From Phyto melanocephala (taxonomy: Eukaryota > Arthropoda > Insecta > Diptera > Rhinophoridae): a DNA stretch of 64,000 bases. This document shows, piece by piece, positions 47,841 through 60,152 of the stretch. The stretch lies in contig OW799233.1 of the NCBI GenBank assembly GCA_941918925.1, forward strand, positions 57,069,841-57,133,840, written 5' to 3'. A program made the translations under genes and the position numbers. Within the stretch, counting starts at the first letter, position 1. Each line of letters opens with the position of its first letter. The notes under the pieces are model-generated. The model was not told the origin of the DNA and ran no database searches. It saw only the letters and a program-made list of their open reading frames with translations.

Positions 47841-49330
47841 TTATGACTTGCTTAATAAAATTGTGACAATTATAAGCGAAATTTTCAAATTCATTTATGC
47901 TCTTTACTCTTACTGTACTGTGAATGATACGAAAATCTCACTTGCAATTTATCAAATACTTACACACAATTATTAAAAGTGAAAGTAAAGTGAAATATGT
48001 GCCATGATGACAATTATAAATTCTTTTAAGTTATTCATCTAATTATGGAAATGAATTGTTAATTATTAATAAAATAATTAAAGAAGAAAATAATTCCTTA
48101 TACTAAGATGCAGTAAAATATTGATTAAACAAATGATTGATTCGACTGGGCTTCTAAGTATATCGTACCTTATAAGTACATTCATTTGTTTATCAAAGAC
48201 TATCTTGTTTTTAATATTTAAAACTTTATTTTTACAAAAGCTGTTTCAGCTTATGTAATTATTACTATCATAAAAAATAATAATATTAAGTAAAATCAAA
48301 ACTCTGGAGGTTGAAGATAGTTTTATAATTTTAAAAATAATGTTTATTTTTTACTAAAAGTAATAATAGCTGTAAAAAATTAAGCAATTGAGGCAGCATC
48401 ACGAATATGTATATTTGAAGTAACTTGATGTATGCGTTATACACAGAATGATTAGTATTTAAAACCAGCTTCCAAAAGCACATCCGATCCAGTTAGAGAT
48501 ATAAAAAAATATTTCATATAATTCGAAAATGGTTAAATTGTTTTTTTTTGTTTTTGTTTGGCACATTGTAAGAGAAAAGAAAACATTTTTTTTCGAATTT
48601 TGTTTTGTTTTGAATATTTAAACGAGAAACAACAAACATACACATCAGTGATGCCGTTTAGTTTATTTTTAAAATTTTTTTATTTCGAACAAAATGTAGT
48701 AGAAACACACATACATAGTAGGTACATAAAAGTAATATAAGGAACTAACTTGAGGTAAAATAAAAAACAGCATTGTTTGTTTTTTTTTTATTTAATAATA
48801 CATTTTTATTTAAACAGTTTTACAAAATTTAATCTGCTCTGAATATTGTATTTTTCCAACATTCGATAGCCCTTTAACTGAAACTTAAGACCCAGCAAAA
48901 TAACACATTACAAAATCATGAGTTGAGTGTGCTAGAAAACAGTTCTTCACTACTTACAATTTGGCATCTAAACACATTGTTTTAACACGGCGATGTCATT
49001 GGAGGCAAGTACTTCATCACCCTCGCTTACAATTAGGGAATCGTATAAGTGCTTATTAACAGGGACTTAAATAAGTACTTACTTTTAGAGCAATAAATAA
49101 GTACTTGATTTTAATAACCTAAATAGCCCATTACTAGTATTATAGACTTACAGAAGTCGTTCGGTTCTTCTAAGGACGAAAATTTGGTTAAGAAAATCTT
49201 TAAGCCATCACTTGTTTAATGAAATGCTTTGCCGCTGTGGTCAAAATAATTATTACTTATACCCTAAGCGTGTTAAACTAAATGTGAATTGTAAAAAGTT
49301 ATGTATTTGAATGGCTTCTAGCACCTTAAG
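47841..49330. other. AT-rich spacer
   Basis: Nothing recognised. Confidence 0.55.
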
Positions 49331-49334
49331 TGCC

Positions 49335-49516
49335 GTGTACACTGCTGGCGGTACACACTTTATTTTTATTAGAGTGCCATGTGTACCGCCGGCGGTGCAC
49401 AGTTACTTGTGAATTCAATTCGATATATTTTTTGCGGCTTCCATGACTACCGGCGGTACACATGGCACCTGAGTTTATTATATTATCTGTGTGCTACGTG
49501 TACCGCCGGCTGTCAC
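49335..49516. repeat. Cluster of GC-rich palindromes (TACCGCCGGCGGTA type)
   Basis: Four variants of one motif occur in 180 bp: GTGTACACTGCTGGCGGTAC (49335), GTGTACCGCCGGCGGTGCAC (49381), ACCGGCGGTACACATGGCAC (49449) and GTGTACCGCCGGCTGTCAC (49498). 49374-49392 and 49450-49468 are perfect 19-bp inverted repeats that include GTGCCAT. It could be nested MITE termini or a cluster of binding sites. Confidence 0.75.
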
Positions 49517-51078
49517 ATACATAACGGTACAAATAACACACATATACAAAAAATCACTTAAACATTAATTTACACCTGTTATATATTGGCACTTTACTAA
49601 TATATTTTTATATTGTATGACGGCACTCAACGTGCTAGCAAATTGTATTGTGTGTGTATGTAAGCAAAATATTAAGTCATTACTAAAATACTTCTAAGTA
49701 AGACAGACGATATGTGATAGTTGTTGAAAAGTATGTTGTTTAGTAAGAGCAAGTTATTACCTAGTTTTTGCTGGGGATATATTTTAAACAAAAAAAAATA
49801 TTAATTTTAATCAACTCTTCAAAAACTCTGTATGTGTTTAGAAGAGCGATTCAGAATTGACAGCAGGTCTACTGCCAAGGTTTGTTTATTTAGTCCTTTT
49901 TATACACCTCAATAAATTAGGTTAGAATATTATTTGCAATTATACTGTAGTTAAAAATTGATACTTTAATAAACAAATTTTATATTTTGGAAATAAGTAC
50001 TTCTGACAACACTGATGCACACACCCACATACCCACATAACTGACTGCGAGTATACATACTAAAGAGTTTTTATTATTGCCTTTATATGTGCCAAAAAAA
50101 ATTTGTTTTTGCAGCAGTTTTTTGTTATCTCTTTAAGCAAAGTTTACACTGTAACACAAGTCGCAAATTCTGTCAAAAAAAATTTTATAGAATGAAGAAA
50201 GTAGAAGAACTTTACAGGTGATGGTAAAAACGTAATGAAAACTGTATTATCATAGTGTAACTCCTTTTATAAAATAGTTTTTTAATCTCTAAGTTTTAAT
50301 GCTATTGCGTTAAGTTTTGTATCGAGGTGTATTTGTGTCAAATGTATTGGAATCACTAAAAAACTCAATTTCGTAACACGTACGAGTTAGGGCCTTTCAA
50401 CTTGTATCCATCGTTATGTATGTTAAAACTAAGTCAGAAATACAGTTATGTATTTTAATATAGTCATTGGAAAACGCATTTCGATATTTTTGCGGTTAAT
50501 ACTTAAAGTGCTAGCAATTCTACAACAATAAACAAAAACATATTTTTTTTGTAATTATTGCAGAACACCATGAATTATTTTATTCATCAACCACATTAAA
50601 AATATAAAAAAAATATTAAAAAAATGAAGAGAAAAATAGTAAAGCTAAAAATTAACTTTTTATTATTCATTTACATTCATTTGTGAAGGCAAATTTTATC
50701 ATACTTTTCTTTTAATAACCTGGCAAAATATTTTAAGACTTGCATTATAGTGTAAACTTAGCTTAACTAGTTGGTCCTCTTAACGATGAATACGATAGAG
50801 AAGTTGTTGTTTTCATAGTCGGATGAAAAATAATAAACATTTTTTTAATATTCATGCAAAATTTACGAAAGTTTTCTTTTTTTGTTCTTAGTTTTTGTTT
50901 ATATTTAGAACACAATAACGAAAAAAAAAAAAATGCTGCTACACAATAAAAACAATATATAGTGTATGTATGTACGTATGTATGTATGTAGTAAGTATAT
51001 AAGTAAGTTTAAATATACCATAAATATTATGTGCCAACACTCCTATATACATCTATCTATCTATCTTCTATCTATCTA
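49517..51078. other. AT-rich spacer
   Basis: Short TATG runs near 50965-50995 and TATC runs near 51053-51080. No gene recognised. Confidence 0.5.
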
Positions 51079-51098
51079 TCTATATATATAAAAGTGAA

Positions 51099-51151
<53 letters not shown>

Positions 51152-52102
51152 GCTATAGACTCTGAAACTGTAAAACCGAAAGGGCTCAAACTTTGGTAAG
51201 TTGTTGTACACATACCGGGGAGTGTTTATGGATGAAAAAAAGTGGGCGGGGCCACGCCCATAAAAAATTACTTATCAGTTTTAGCTACTTGCACTTGACC
51301 GATTTTTCTGAAACTTTGCACACATATCGAGCTCTGATGACTAAATAATTTCGTGATAAAAAAAAGTGGGCGGGGCCACGCCCATAAAAAATTTTTAATT
51401 TTGAGGTACTTGCAATGGACGGATTTTACTGAAACTTTGCACAAATATTGGGCTGTCATGACTTTATAATTTCGTGATTAGAAAAGTGGGCAGGGCCACG
51501 CCCATAAAAAAAAAGTTATAAGTTTGAGGTACTTGCACTGGACCGATTTTTCTAAAACTTTGCACACACACTAAGCTGTCATGACTTTATAATTTCGTGA
51601 TTAGAAAAGTGGGCAGTGCCACGCCCATAAAAAATTAGTTATCAGATTTAGCTACTTGCACTGCACCGAATTTTCTGAAACTTTGCAAACATACTGAGCT
51701 GTCATGACTTTACACTTTCGTCATTAGAAAAGTGGGCAGTGTCACGCCCATTAAAAAAAAGGTATCATTTTGAGGTACTTTCACTGGACCGATTTTTTTG
51801 AAACTTTGCACACATATTGAGTTGTCATGACTATACAGTTTCGTATTTAGAAAAGTGGGCAGTGCCACGCCCATTAAAAAAAGGTATCATTTTGAGGTAC
51901 TTACACTGGACCGATTTTTCTGAAACTTTGCACACTTATTGAGCTGTCATGACTATACAGTTTCCTAATTAGAAAAGTGGGCAGTGCCACCCTCATAAAG
52001 AAAAAGTTATAGTTTTTAGCCTTGCACTTGATATTCGATTAAAATTTAGAATGCGATTAAAATTCATGAAGGGGCGTAGCAACGCGCGCCGGGATTGGCT
52101 AG
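51079..52102 (+). mobile_element. Helitron-like element carrying a minisatellite
   Basis: Starts TCTATATATATAAAAGTGAA. A GT array (51103-51149) and CTATAGACTCTGAAACTGTA follow, then seven tandem units, and the 3' end GGGATTGGCTAG. Just inside the 3' end GCGT-AGCA-ACGC can form the short hairpin expected of Helitrons, and the element ends CTAG before T. No coding capacity. A shorter reverse copy lies at 58630, and a 3' scrap at 61867. Confidence 0.72.
51243..52030 (+). repeat. Minisatellite, seven units of 120-124 bp
   Basis: Units start at 51243, 51367, 51487, 51610, 51733, 51856 and 51978, each with TGGGC(A/G)G(G/T)GCCACGCCCAT. A second conserved part reads TTTTCTGAAACTTTGCACAC. The last unit is truncated by the 3' end of the element. 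Confidence 0.93.
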
Positions 52103-52899
52103 TGTATGTATATAGATATAAAAGTAGAGTATTGGATTAAAATATATGTAATCATATATATTTTATATTTAGCTAGGACTTGTGTTATATGAATGTTTCT
52201 TTAGGTGAAAAGTTTATGTGCCGCTTCTATTTTCTCATTATTGAAAATGTAAATGTAAAATGTAAAGTAAACTTATGGTGCCAAATGCACCAATCAAGAA
52301 AAATATGAAATACCTTCACCGACGAAAAAGCTTACAACATATTATATAAGTATACATATCATATGTACAAAAACACATACTACTTACGTGCATGCATATG
52401 CGTTTAAATAAAATTTGAATTACAAAGTTTTTTTACTATACAACTTCATTCAAATGTAAATTACAATTGAGGACATAACTTAAGTGGGAATTAACTAGAA
52501 TAAGGGTTTTGTATAGGATATAATAAGTTTAAATAAAACAATTTAGATTAGATTAGTATCGATACTTGATAAAGAAAGATACAACAAAATTATTCACAAC
52601 GCGCTTATCTCTATTGTCCATTAGCAGTGTGCTCTGCGAGTCACGCCAATATTTTCCAAGGGCCACCAAAGTGTGCTTGTCTTGAATCGCTTAAATAAAG
52701 CTCTTGTAGAAGACATGTATTTTTTATACGATTCACTATTACGATACACTTTTTCGCCGTTAATAAGAAACTATTTCATGCCTCACCAAACGCTCTACAA
52801 GGTAGTTAAAAAATAGTATTAGCTTTATGTCGGCATGGCGCCTCCTACCTTCAACATTTTATTACTAATGTTTGAATTCAACTCAGATAATTCATTACA
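52103..52899. other. AT-rich spacer
   Basis: Positions 52615-52700 are less AT-rich, but nothing is recognised. Confidence 0.5.
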
Positions 52900-53560
52900 A
52901 ACTTCTCTTTTTTTTAATTTTTTTCCATAAAAAATTAATATGAATTTGAGATAAAGCGTTATATGGCAGATGGGTGTTAAAGTAGTTGTGTCACCTTTAT
53001 TTTCCGTTATTACAAGTCAGTTGATCAAAGAGCAAGTTTTGCAAAATTTCAGAATCGTGCATCTAATTTTGTTAGTTTTATTACGTTTTTAAATTTAAAT
53101 ATACATAAAAAATTCTGTGCGTATATTTTGATGGATTACTCCTTTCGTAATGCATAGATTTAGGCAATTTTCAATGGGAAATATTGTTTTTATTTGAGAG
53201 ATATATATTCGAAGTTTCATGACTCTACGTAAATGCGTTTAGTCACAATGGCATTTTATTCGATGTTGGAAGGACATGGCTTCTTTTGTCCTAATCTTGC
53301 ATTATATTCGAGTTCACCGATTTATCCCTTTTTCAATAGCAAACTAACTCTGAGTATAAGATCCCTAGCCTTGTCGGTTCGAGCTCTATCGTGCTCTCAA
53401 CAGACGGACAGATGGGCGGACATTGCTTGATCGTCATTAAATGCGATCAGGACTCAGAAAGTATAAACTTTATGGATAAAATGGATATTTCGATGTGTTA
53501 CAAACGAAATGACAAAATGAATATTCCCCCACCATTTTTTTGGTGGTGGGTAGAAAAAGT
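52900..53560 (-). mobile_element. B INE-1-like element, reverse
   Basis: Ends with the head complement CCCCCACCATTTTTTTGGTG GTGGGTA near 53555. Inside are CAACAGACGGACAGATGGGCG and AAGCGTTATATGGCAGATGG. The tail is missing. Confidence 0.78.
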
Positions 53561-53610
53561 AAGTTGCATCGCTATATTTAAACAATTTGAAATTTATTAA
53601 ATTTAACACA

Positions 53611-53690
53611 TTTTATACCCACCACTAAAAAATGGTTGCGATATATTTTTTTGTTATTCCGTTTATAACACTTGTAATAGTGTATTATGG
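53611..53690 (+). mobile_element. B INE-1-like head fragment
   Basis: TATACCCACCACTAAAAAAT then TTATTCCGTTTATAACACTT. Only the first 80 or so bases remain. Confidence 0.6.
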
Positions 53691-54838
53691 TTTGTTATAC
53701 GATATATGTATGTGTAGGGTATTTAATTTAAATAACAATTTTAAATAAATACTAATTAAGTTGACCAAATTAAAATTAACCCAGAAAACAAATTATGGAT
53801 TTTAAAGAAAAGTAAGTACAATAAATTGAATCGAAAATTAAATTTTTAACAAAATTTTAATTCAAGTTAAAAATATTAAAATTTATTTATTTATTTATTC
53901 ATGTAAGAATTATGTGTAAGAATTTACAATTTAAATAACTAAAAAAAATAAGAATAATAATCTGTAGGATAACAGAGCAATATTTAATTTAAAATTTTAT
54001 TCGTGATTGAATTTTGATACTCATGCCTTAGTATTATGAAATTCTATTCAGGAAGTCACGATCCGATAAAATTGAGCAATTAATTTAATATCTTCCAGTG
54101 AAAAGGAAAGACAAATTACGTATTTTTGGCGAATAACTTTCAGCCGAAAATGATTTGGTTTTCTTTAATAAGATGCTGGTTGTACTAATTGAACTTGAAT
54201 AGTATTTAATAAAACAGTCGTCACTAAGTACACATAATACATTAGCCACCAGAAAACATGTAAAAACAACATTGAAATACCTTCATTAATTCACCAAATA
54301 TATTTATCTTTAAATAAAAATATCTTTTATTTCTTATTTTCTCTCAGTTGATTTCATCACCACACTAATCGTATAAGTAATTATTTTCTTATGACCAACT
54401 CAACTTGATTTTTTTTTTTTTAAATAATGAAAAGTTTTTAATTTACAATATTTTCAATGAAAATAAAATAAAAAAAATGTTCCAAGACTTAATAAAAAAT
54501 AAAACACCCGAACAAAATTATTAGTGCAAACAAATAAAACCAAAAAACGTTAAATTAAAATCACTACCGGAATAATAAATAACATATAAATTATTATATA
54601 TGTATATATGTAAGTAATCTATAGAAATACGAGATTTCCCAGGTGTCCCTTTTGATATGCAAAATCTGACTTTATTTAAATGGATGTGAAGGGTATAAAA
54701 ATAGTGCTAAAATTATACAATATATTAAAATAAAAATTTATTTGTATTTAGTATTTTTAAATGTGTTATTTTTATTCTCTACATCGTTAGTTTTTTTTAT
54801 TTGTAAACAGAATATTACTTAAACTACTGTTTTGACAC
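53691..54838. other. AT-rich spacer
   Basis: Nothing recognised. Confidence 0.5.
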
Positions 54839-54840
54839 TA

Positions 54841-55239
54841 AGGGCCATTATTACAACTTGCCGACAAAGGTGACGTTTGTTAACTTGAGCAATAAACTGA
54901 CCATTAAGTATTTTTTGTTATTACAACCTCCCTGTAAAATAAATTGTATTTCTTTAAAATATGGCAGCACCAAAGAAAAATGCGACTATTTCAAACAAAT
55001 TAATTAGTTCTTTAAAAACAAAGTGGCAACGACAATCGAAAGTAAACATTTCCTTTATACCGTAGAAAATATGGTTACTTTTAATTTATAAGCCTCACGT
55101 TAAAAGTTAAAGGTAGAGTGACCTTCCCTTTAACATATCGGACACTTTTAGGTTAAAGTGAAGTTGTAAAACCGAAAAAGTAGTTATCTAACCGATAACA
55201 TCCTAAATTTAGTTATCGATAAGTTATAATATTGGCCCT
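54841..55239. mobile_element. 399-bp MITE with AGGGCC ends
   Basis: The ends AGGGCCATTATTACAACTTG and (complement of the right end) AGGGCCAATATTATAACTTA match at about 17 of 20 positions. TA lies on both sides (54839-54840, 55240-55241). No coding capacity. Tc1/mariner-type by its TA duplication; family unknown. Confidence 0.7.
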
Positions 55240-55323
55240 TAAAGTTACGTACAACATTTTAATGTTTCAAGTTTGAATACAGAGCTCTTGGATATTAAGT
55301 TTAAAAAAAGGTTTTTAAACTAA

Positions 55324-56228
55324 ACCAGCTATGATGGTATTTTAAAGATGGATATGCCTGATGGGGCTTTCTTAGTCAGCTATGCAGATGACATCGCAGC
55401 TGTAATACAGGCCAGGACCACGGAAGATGCACAACGCAAACTTAACCAGGTCATAATACGTACGCAGAGCTGGTTGCAATCACATGGACTAGAGCTAGCC
55501 GCACATAAAACCGAGCTGCTGCTATTGACCGGGCGCCGTATGCCTACTGAAATTCTAATGAATGTTGGAGACATGGAGATAACCACGAACAAGTCTGCTA
55601 ACTACCTCGGCATAAGATTGGATACGAAATTAACTTTTCACATCCAGATTAAATATGCTAATGGCTAACGTAGGTGGACCCATTGAAAAAAGGAGAAAAT
55701 TACTGATGGAGTCGTGTAACAGTATCCTCCGCTCTCGGGTCACGGATACTTTAGGAAGTATCTTTACAAAATGCAAAAATGCAGTTCACCATACTGCATC
55801 TACGAAGGGGACGGCTATATTGACGATGCGGAGCATACGTTCGATGGCATAACGAGCGGGAATGGGTGGTTATGAGAGTAGGACCTATAACGCCGGAAAA
55901 CATTACATATAACATGATGGAGAAGGAAGAAACTGGAAGTACGTCGCAAATTTTTGTGAAAAAGTACTAAGATTGAAGAAAGTGGACCTTGATGAAATAT
56001 AAATAGCGGACTTGGACGCAAGCAGCACAGTTGATGGGGCGACGTAGCCACAGAGGGAACCACCTCGAAGTAATGCGAAAGCGGTCCCGAGGTGGTAAAA
56101 TTCCCTAGGTAACCAGGATGGTTTTTAGTCGGTGCACTTCGCATGAGGGAGCCCGACATATCGCTAAAGCGATGGCTGTTAGTGAATGCGTAACAGCATT
56201 TCTCATCCTCCACCGCAAAAAAAAAAAG
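55324..56228 (+). pseudogene. Truncated non-LTR retrotransposon (RT palm and 3' end)
   Basis: Opens in the reverse transcriptase palm: SYDGILKMDMPDGAFLVSYA with the catalytic YADD (about 55378-55392), then HKTELLLLTGRR and SANYLGIRLD, the usual order after YADD. The frame shifts near 55655 into NVGGPIEKRRKLLMESCNSI, the thumb block. A further frame gives HGYFRKYLYKMQKCSSPYC and DDAEHTF, the C-terminal zinc-knuckle region. An internal deletion brings the thumb next to the knuckle. The 3' UTR ends in a poly-A tract (56217-56228), so the element is on the plus strand. The upstream in-frame TAA at 55321 marks the 5' truncation. It is a different family from the one at 4487. Confidence 0.85.
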
Positions 56229-56439
56229 TACTTCTATATGTAAAAAATATTTATAATAAAAATTTTGTTTGTAAATTATTTTAACCAACCAAGCTATCAA
56301 GTTGTGCTTATATAAAAAAAATTTACAAATTATGGTTCGATCGAGCCAAAGTTCCATCCCTGCTTTTAGGTAACAATATATAACTAGACGACTCCAAGAC
56401 CTCTCCCTTAGTAGTTAGCCGACCGAGGGCCGAAGTATT

Positions 56440-57095
56440 TACCTCAATGGATTTAAAATTATCCATATTCAGCGTTGCCACAATGATGATTTTACCATAA
56501 TTTCGATTATGCAAAACGACACACTTTAAGCTGCGTTTTGATGAGTCGATAAATAAACGCCATTCGTTTGAATCGAATCTCTGTAAAACTATGGCAGACA
56601 TCAAACCAGATATATTTTATCAATACACAAAATCATTCTCTCCAGCAGAATAATGAAATAAGCCTGCTTCAGTTATGAGATTTGATTATTTTATACGGGA
56701 CGCAAGCAAATCAGAAGATCTTTTTGACAATCCAAGGTCTCTAATTACATCATTTAACTGGTCTTGATTCCATGGTCTCGGCGAGAAATTTTTGTGTGGG
56801 ATGAACTCGTCATTATCAGATGCAGATAGCAGTGCTGTACTTAAGGTTAAGTGTCCAGATGAAGATGAAAGCACTAGACTACAGCTTGGAACAAACCTTG
56901 AGCATATTAAATGTCTTGTGTATGTAGAACTACAAGCGTAAAACCATTAGCAGACCTCGTGAGGTAAGATCATCGCATATGTTTTCCGAAACCGGGTTTG
57001 TACTTAAACAGAAATAACAATCGGATTCTTGGCTCGCACTTTCTCTCCATAGCATAGGCTTTGAAATTTCCAAGTGTCGTCTGTAAAATAAAAAA
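56440..57095 (-). pseudogene. Relic of a conserved arthropod repetitive protein (copy 2)
   Basis: On the minus strand, from about 57085 downward: an acceptor-like T-run ending ACAG, then PMLWRESASQESDCYFCLST (the WRE...DCYFC motif, about 56990-57060). A serine-rich stretch (SSSSGHLTLSTALL) and WNQDQLNDVIRDLGLSKRSS DLLASR (about 56690-56780) follow. A damaged part reads AGLFHY, and last comes SNEWRLFIDSSKRSLKCVVL (about 56500-56570). These blocks are in the order found in a large family of predicted arthropod proteins of unknown function. Frameshifts and stops are present, and the conserved C-terminal half is missing. It lies directly after the poly-A end of the non-LTR relic. Confidence 0.75.
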
Positions 57096-57793
57096 ATTGT
57101 AAAAAGGAATGTGAAGAATTCTAAAAATTAGGCCTATAGTTACATTAGCGATATAGTCCACGATTTGGCTATATAGGATGTAAATATAAGCGGAAAGTAC
57201 TGTACTTACTTTACGTTAGAAGACCTCACAGATAAATTCAATCGACATGAAACGCAGATAGTACTCGGTGTTCAATGTTGGTTCAAATTGTGCGGATATA
57301 TATTATAGCAATCTTCATATGACTTTGCAATGAACTTAAGAAGCACTTCCGTTTTTCTCGGTGATATATTGGCCGTTCACATGACAAAATGATTCCGATT
57401 TTTTTTTACATAAAAATGATCGGACTTTGTTGCTCATTTTACTAAAACTTGAAAATATATTTTTACTTGTAAGCTGAATGGCTATAATCATTATGTAGGG
57501 ATATAATGATGTTTCCGCTATCGCAAACACTTCTTGAATTAAATAAAAGGGCTCAAGGAGCTCTTATTAATACTGACATAATTTCAGATAACTCTTTGTG
57601 TGGGTACAGTATTTTGTGTGTGGTGCAAATTGTATATTATTGCCAAGAATCATAAAAATTATTACGGAATTTTATTCAAAAAAAAACATACGTTACAGGT
57701 AGCCAACGGAAAAAAAAGCAATTTAGGGTGCACTCACAATTATAAGGGTTTATAACTTTGCTACCGCAATTGTAAAAATTTAACAACCTTTTG

Positions 57794-57865
<72 letters not shown>

Positions 57866-58629
57866 TTAATTCTGAGAATCACAAACATGTCAAAAAGATT
57901 TTTTTCAAAAAATTTTTCTAGGGGAAAAACATTAACTACTCAATTTGATGTATATCAAACAAAAACTAAAATTTTGCAAAAATGAGCGAGATCACTTAGT
58001 TGTGAATAAATTCCAAAAGAATCAATCGGTTTTTATGATCGATATCTGTTTTTGTTGGTATTACTTGTAGATTTGCGATAAAATAATAAATCTGAACAAT
58101 TTTTGGTGTTTTCGATTTGGTATGATTTTTTGAAAACAAAAAAGTTGCTATTTTCACATAAAAAATAATATTTTTCGCTTTAATTTTTTATTATAACTCC
58201 GAAACTACCGAACCGATAAAAATGCAATATATAAACGGAAATTGAAAAATTAAACTGCTATGCAAATCTAAATTTTTCTAAGTTTATTTCAATAATTTCG
58301 GACTAACTGTTTTTGAGTTGTCATCGATTTAACGTTGTCTAATATCTTTTTTGCGCTCAAGGCCACTCGGTGATTTTGATGTATAAAATTCTTGACGTCT
58401 TTATTTTAGGGAGAGAAAAATAAGTTTCTTTGGAAAAGTCTTACCTTAAATAAATGTTTATTTAATAAAAAATTTTCTTAATTTAAACCAATAGCAATAA
58501 AATCTTGTATTATATAATTTAACGATATTTTGTGTAAGAAAAATTACAATAATAGTGGCAACACTTATTTAAGCAAAAATCTGTCAAATTTATTTGCTTT
58601 ATTTCCATGTGTATTTTATTATATAAAAG
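57096..58629. other. AT-rich spacer
   Basis: Apart from the ATT array, nothing recognised. Confidence 0.5.
57794..57866. repeat. (ATT)n microsatellite, about 24 units
   Basis: A pure trinucleotide array. The poly-isoleucine frames across it are artefacts. Confidence 0.97.
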
Positions 58630-59212
58630 CCCGGCGCGCGTTGCTACGCCCCTTAATGAATAAAAATGCATTCTGAATTTTAATTGAATATCAAGTGAGC
58701 GTGGCACTGCCCACTTTTCTAATCACGAAACTGTATAGTCATGATAGCTCAATATGTGTGCAAAGTTTCAGAAAAATCGGTGAAGTTCAAGTAGCTGAAA
58801 ATGATAACTTGTATTTATTGGCGTGACACAGCCCACTTTTCTAATAAAAAAATGATATAGTCACGACAACTTCATATGTGTGCAAAGTTTCACAAAAATC
58901 GGTCCAAAACAAATATTTCAAAATTATAACTATTTTTATGTGCCTGGCACTGTCCACTTTTCTAATCACGAAATTTTATAACATGGCAGCTTAATATGTG
59001 TGCAAAGTTTCAGAAAAATCGGTCAAGTGCAATTAGCTAAAAACGATTACTAATTTTTTATGGGCGTAGTACCGCCCACTTTTGCCACCCATAAACACTC
59101 CCTGGAATGTGAAAAACTTGCCAACGTTTAAGTCCGATCGGATTCACAGTTTCGGAGTCTATAGCTAACACAAAAACACACACAAACTGAGTTTCACTTT
59201 TATATATATAGA
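58630..59212 (-). mobile_element. Helitron-like element with minisatellite, short copy
   Basis: Reverse copy of the 51079 family: GCGCGCGTTGCTACGCCCC at the left (3') end and the complement of TCTATATATATAAAAGTGAA at the right (59212). It has about four minisatellite units instead of seven, and the final CTAG part is replaced by unrelated sequence. Confidence 0.75.
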
Positions 59213-60152
59213 TAGAAGAAGAAGATGATAGCTTTGATTTACCGCACCAATTTTCGAAAATAAATGAATCGTGCTGCAGAAAATTTTTGTAAAAAAGTAT
59301 TTATGGACCACATTTTTCCTAACAAAATGGGTGAGTTCTCTACAAAATGTTGTTCTTTTATTAAGTTTACGTCAAGTTGACATAGGCAAATACATTTACC
59401 TGTTAGTTAGTGTGTGGCAGGTTTTAAATAACTAAATCTCAAAAATCTTAATTTTGGGAAATAGATCTTCAAATGTTATTTTCATTCAAAAATCTTAAAT
59501 TCTTCATCGCTAAAGTGATAAAATGTAACGCGTATATCTTAAAATATTATAAATTATTATAAAACGAACCTAAAAAAACCAACTTTAAAAATAAAATTCT
59601 TTTTACCAGGAGTGCTTAATAAATAAACAAAATATTTCTTACTCAAAATTATATTGAGTTATGTAACAGAGATCTGCAACGAATACTAATGAAGTAAGTC
59701 AACTTGCATCATTATTTTGTTGATTTATACACATTCATACGTATTAGCAACTTAGCCTAAAGGCCATAATCAGTTGATACTTGCAAAAATTGTATATTAC
59801 ACATTGTAAAATTGCAAATTTTCTGGCGGCCAAAAACTATCTTGCACTCTCCGACCTGGCAACATTGTTTATTCTTCATACAAATGAGAGCTGTTAATGT
59901 GTTTGCTGTTGACTCAACTTGCATCATTCTATGAAGATAAGTAGTTTCTTAAAAATATGAATCAACGTGAGTAGTCTTGCAAATCATATAAATATGGGAC
60001 GCTATAAATATAAGTACGACGTAGTACTTTTGTTCATTGTGAGTTGTACTTATAAATCGACGTTGTTGTGGGTATGCGTACGTCAGCTCAGTTAAATTTC
60101 AATGATTTATACGCACTTATACTAAAATTTTATGACTCACTATGAATATTGA
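59213..60152. other. Spacer
   Basis: A direct repeat TCAACTTGCATCATT occurs at about 59699 and 59915. No gene recognised. Confidence 0.5.

Noticed and set aside
49379..49561. 60-codon frame over the GC-rich cluster
   Set aside because: Cysteine- and glycine-rich only because of the palindromes.
51243..52030. Regularly spaced repeats suggesting a CRISPR-like array
   Set aside because: Units are contiguous 120-124-bp tandem repeats with no unique spacers, in a eukaryotic Helitron.
55815..56357. 180-codon minus-strand frame
   Set aside because: Runs antisense through the non-LTR 3' UTR and its poly-A tail; no recognisable motif.
57676..57985. Poly-isoleucine open frames on both strands
   Set aside because: Translation of the ATT microsatellite.
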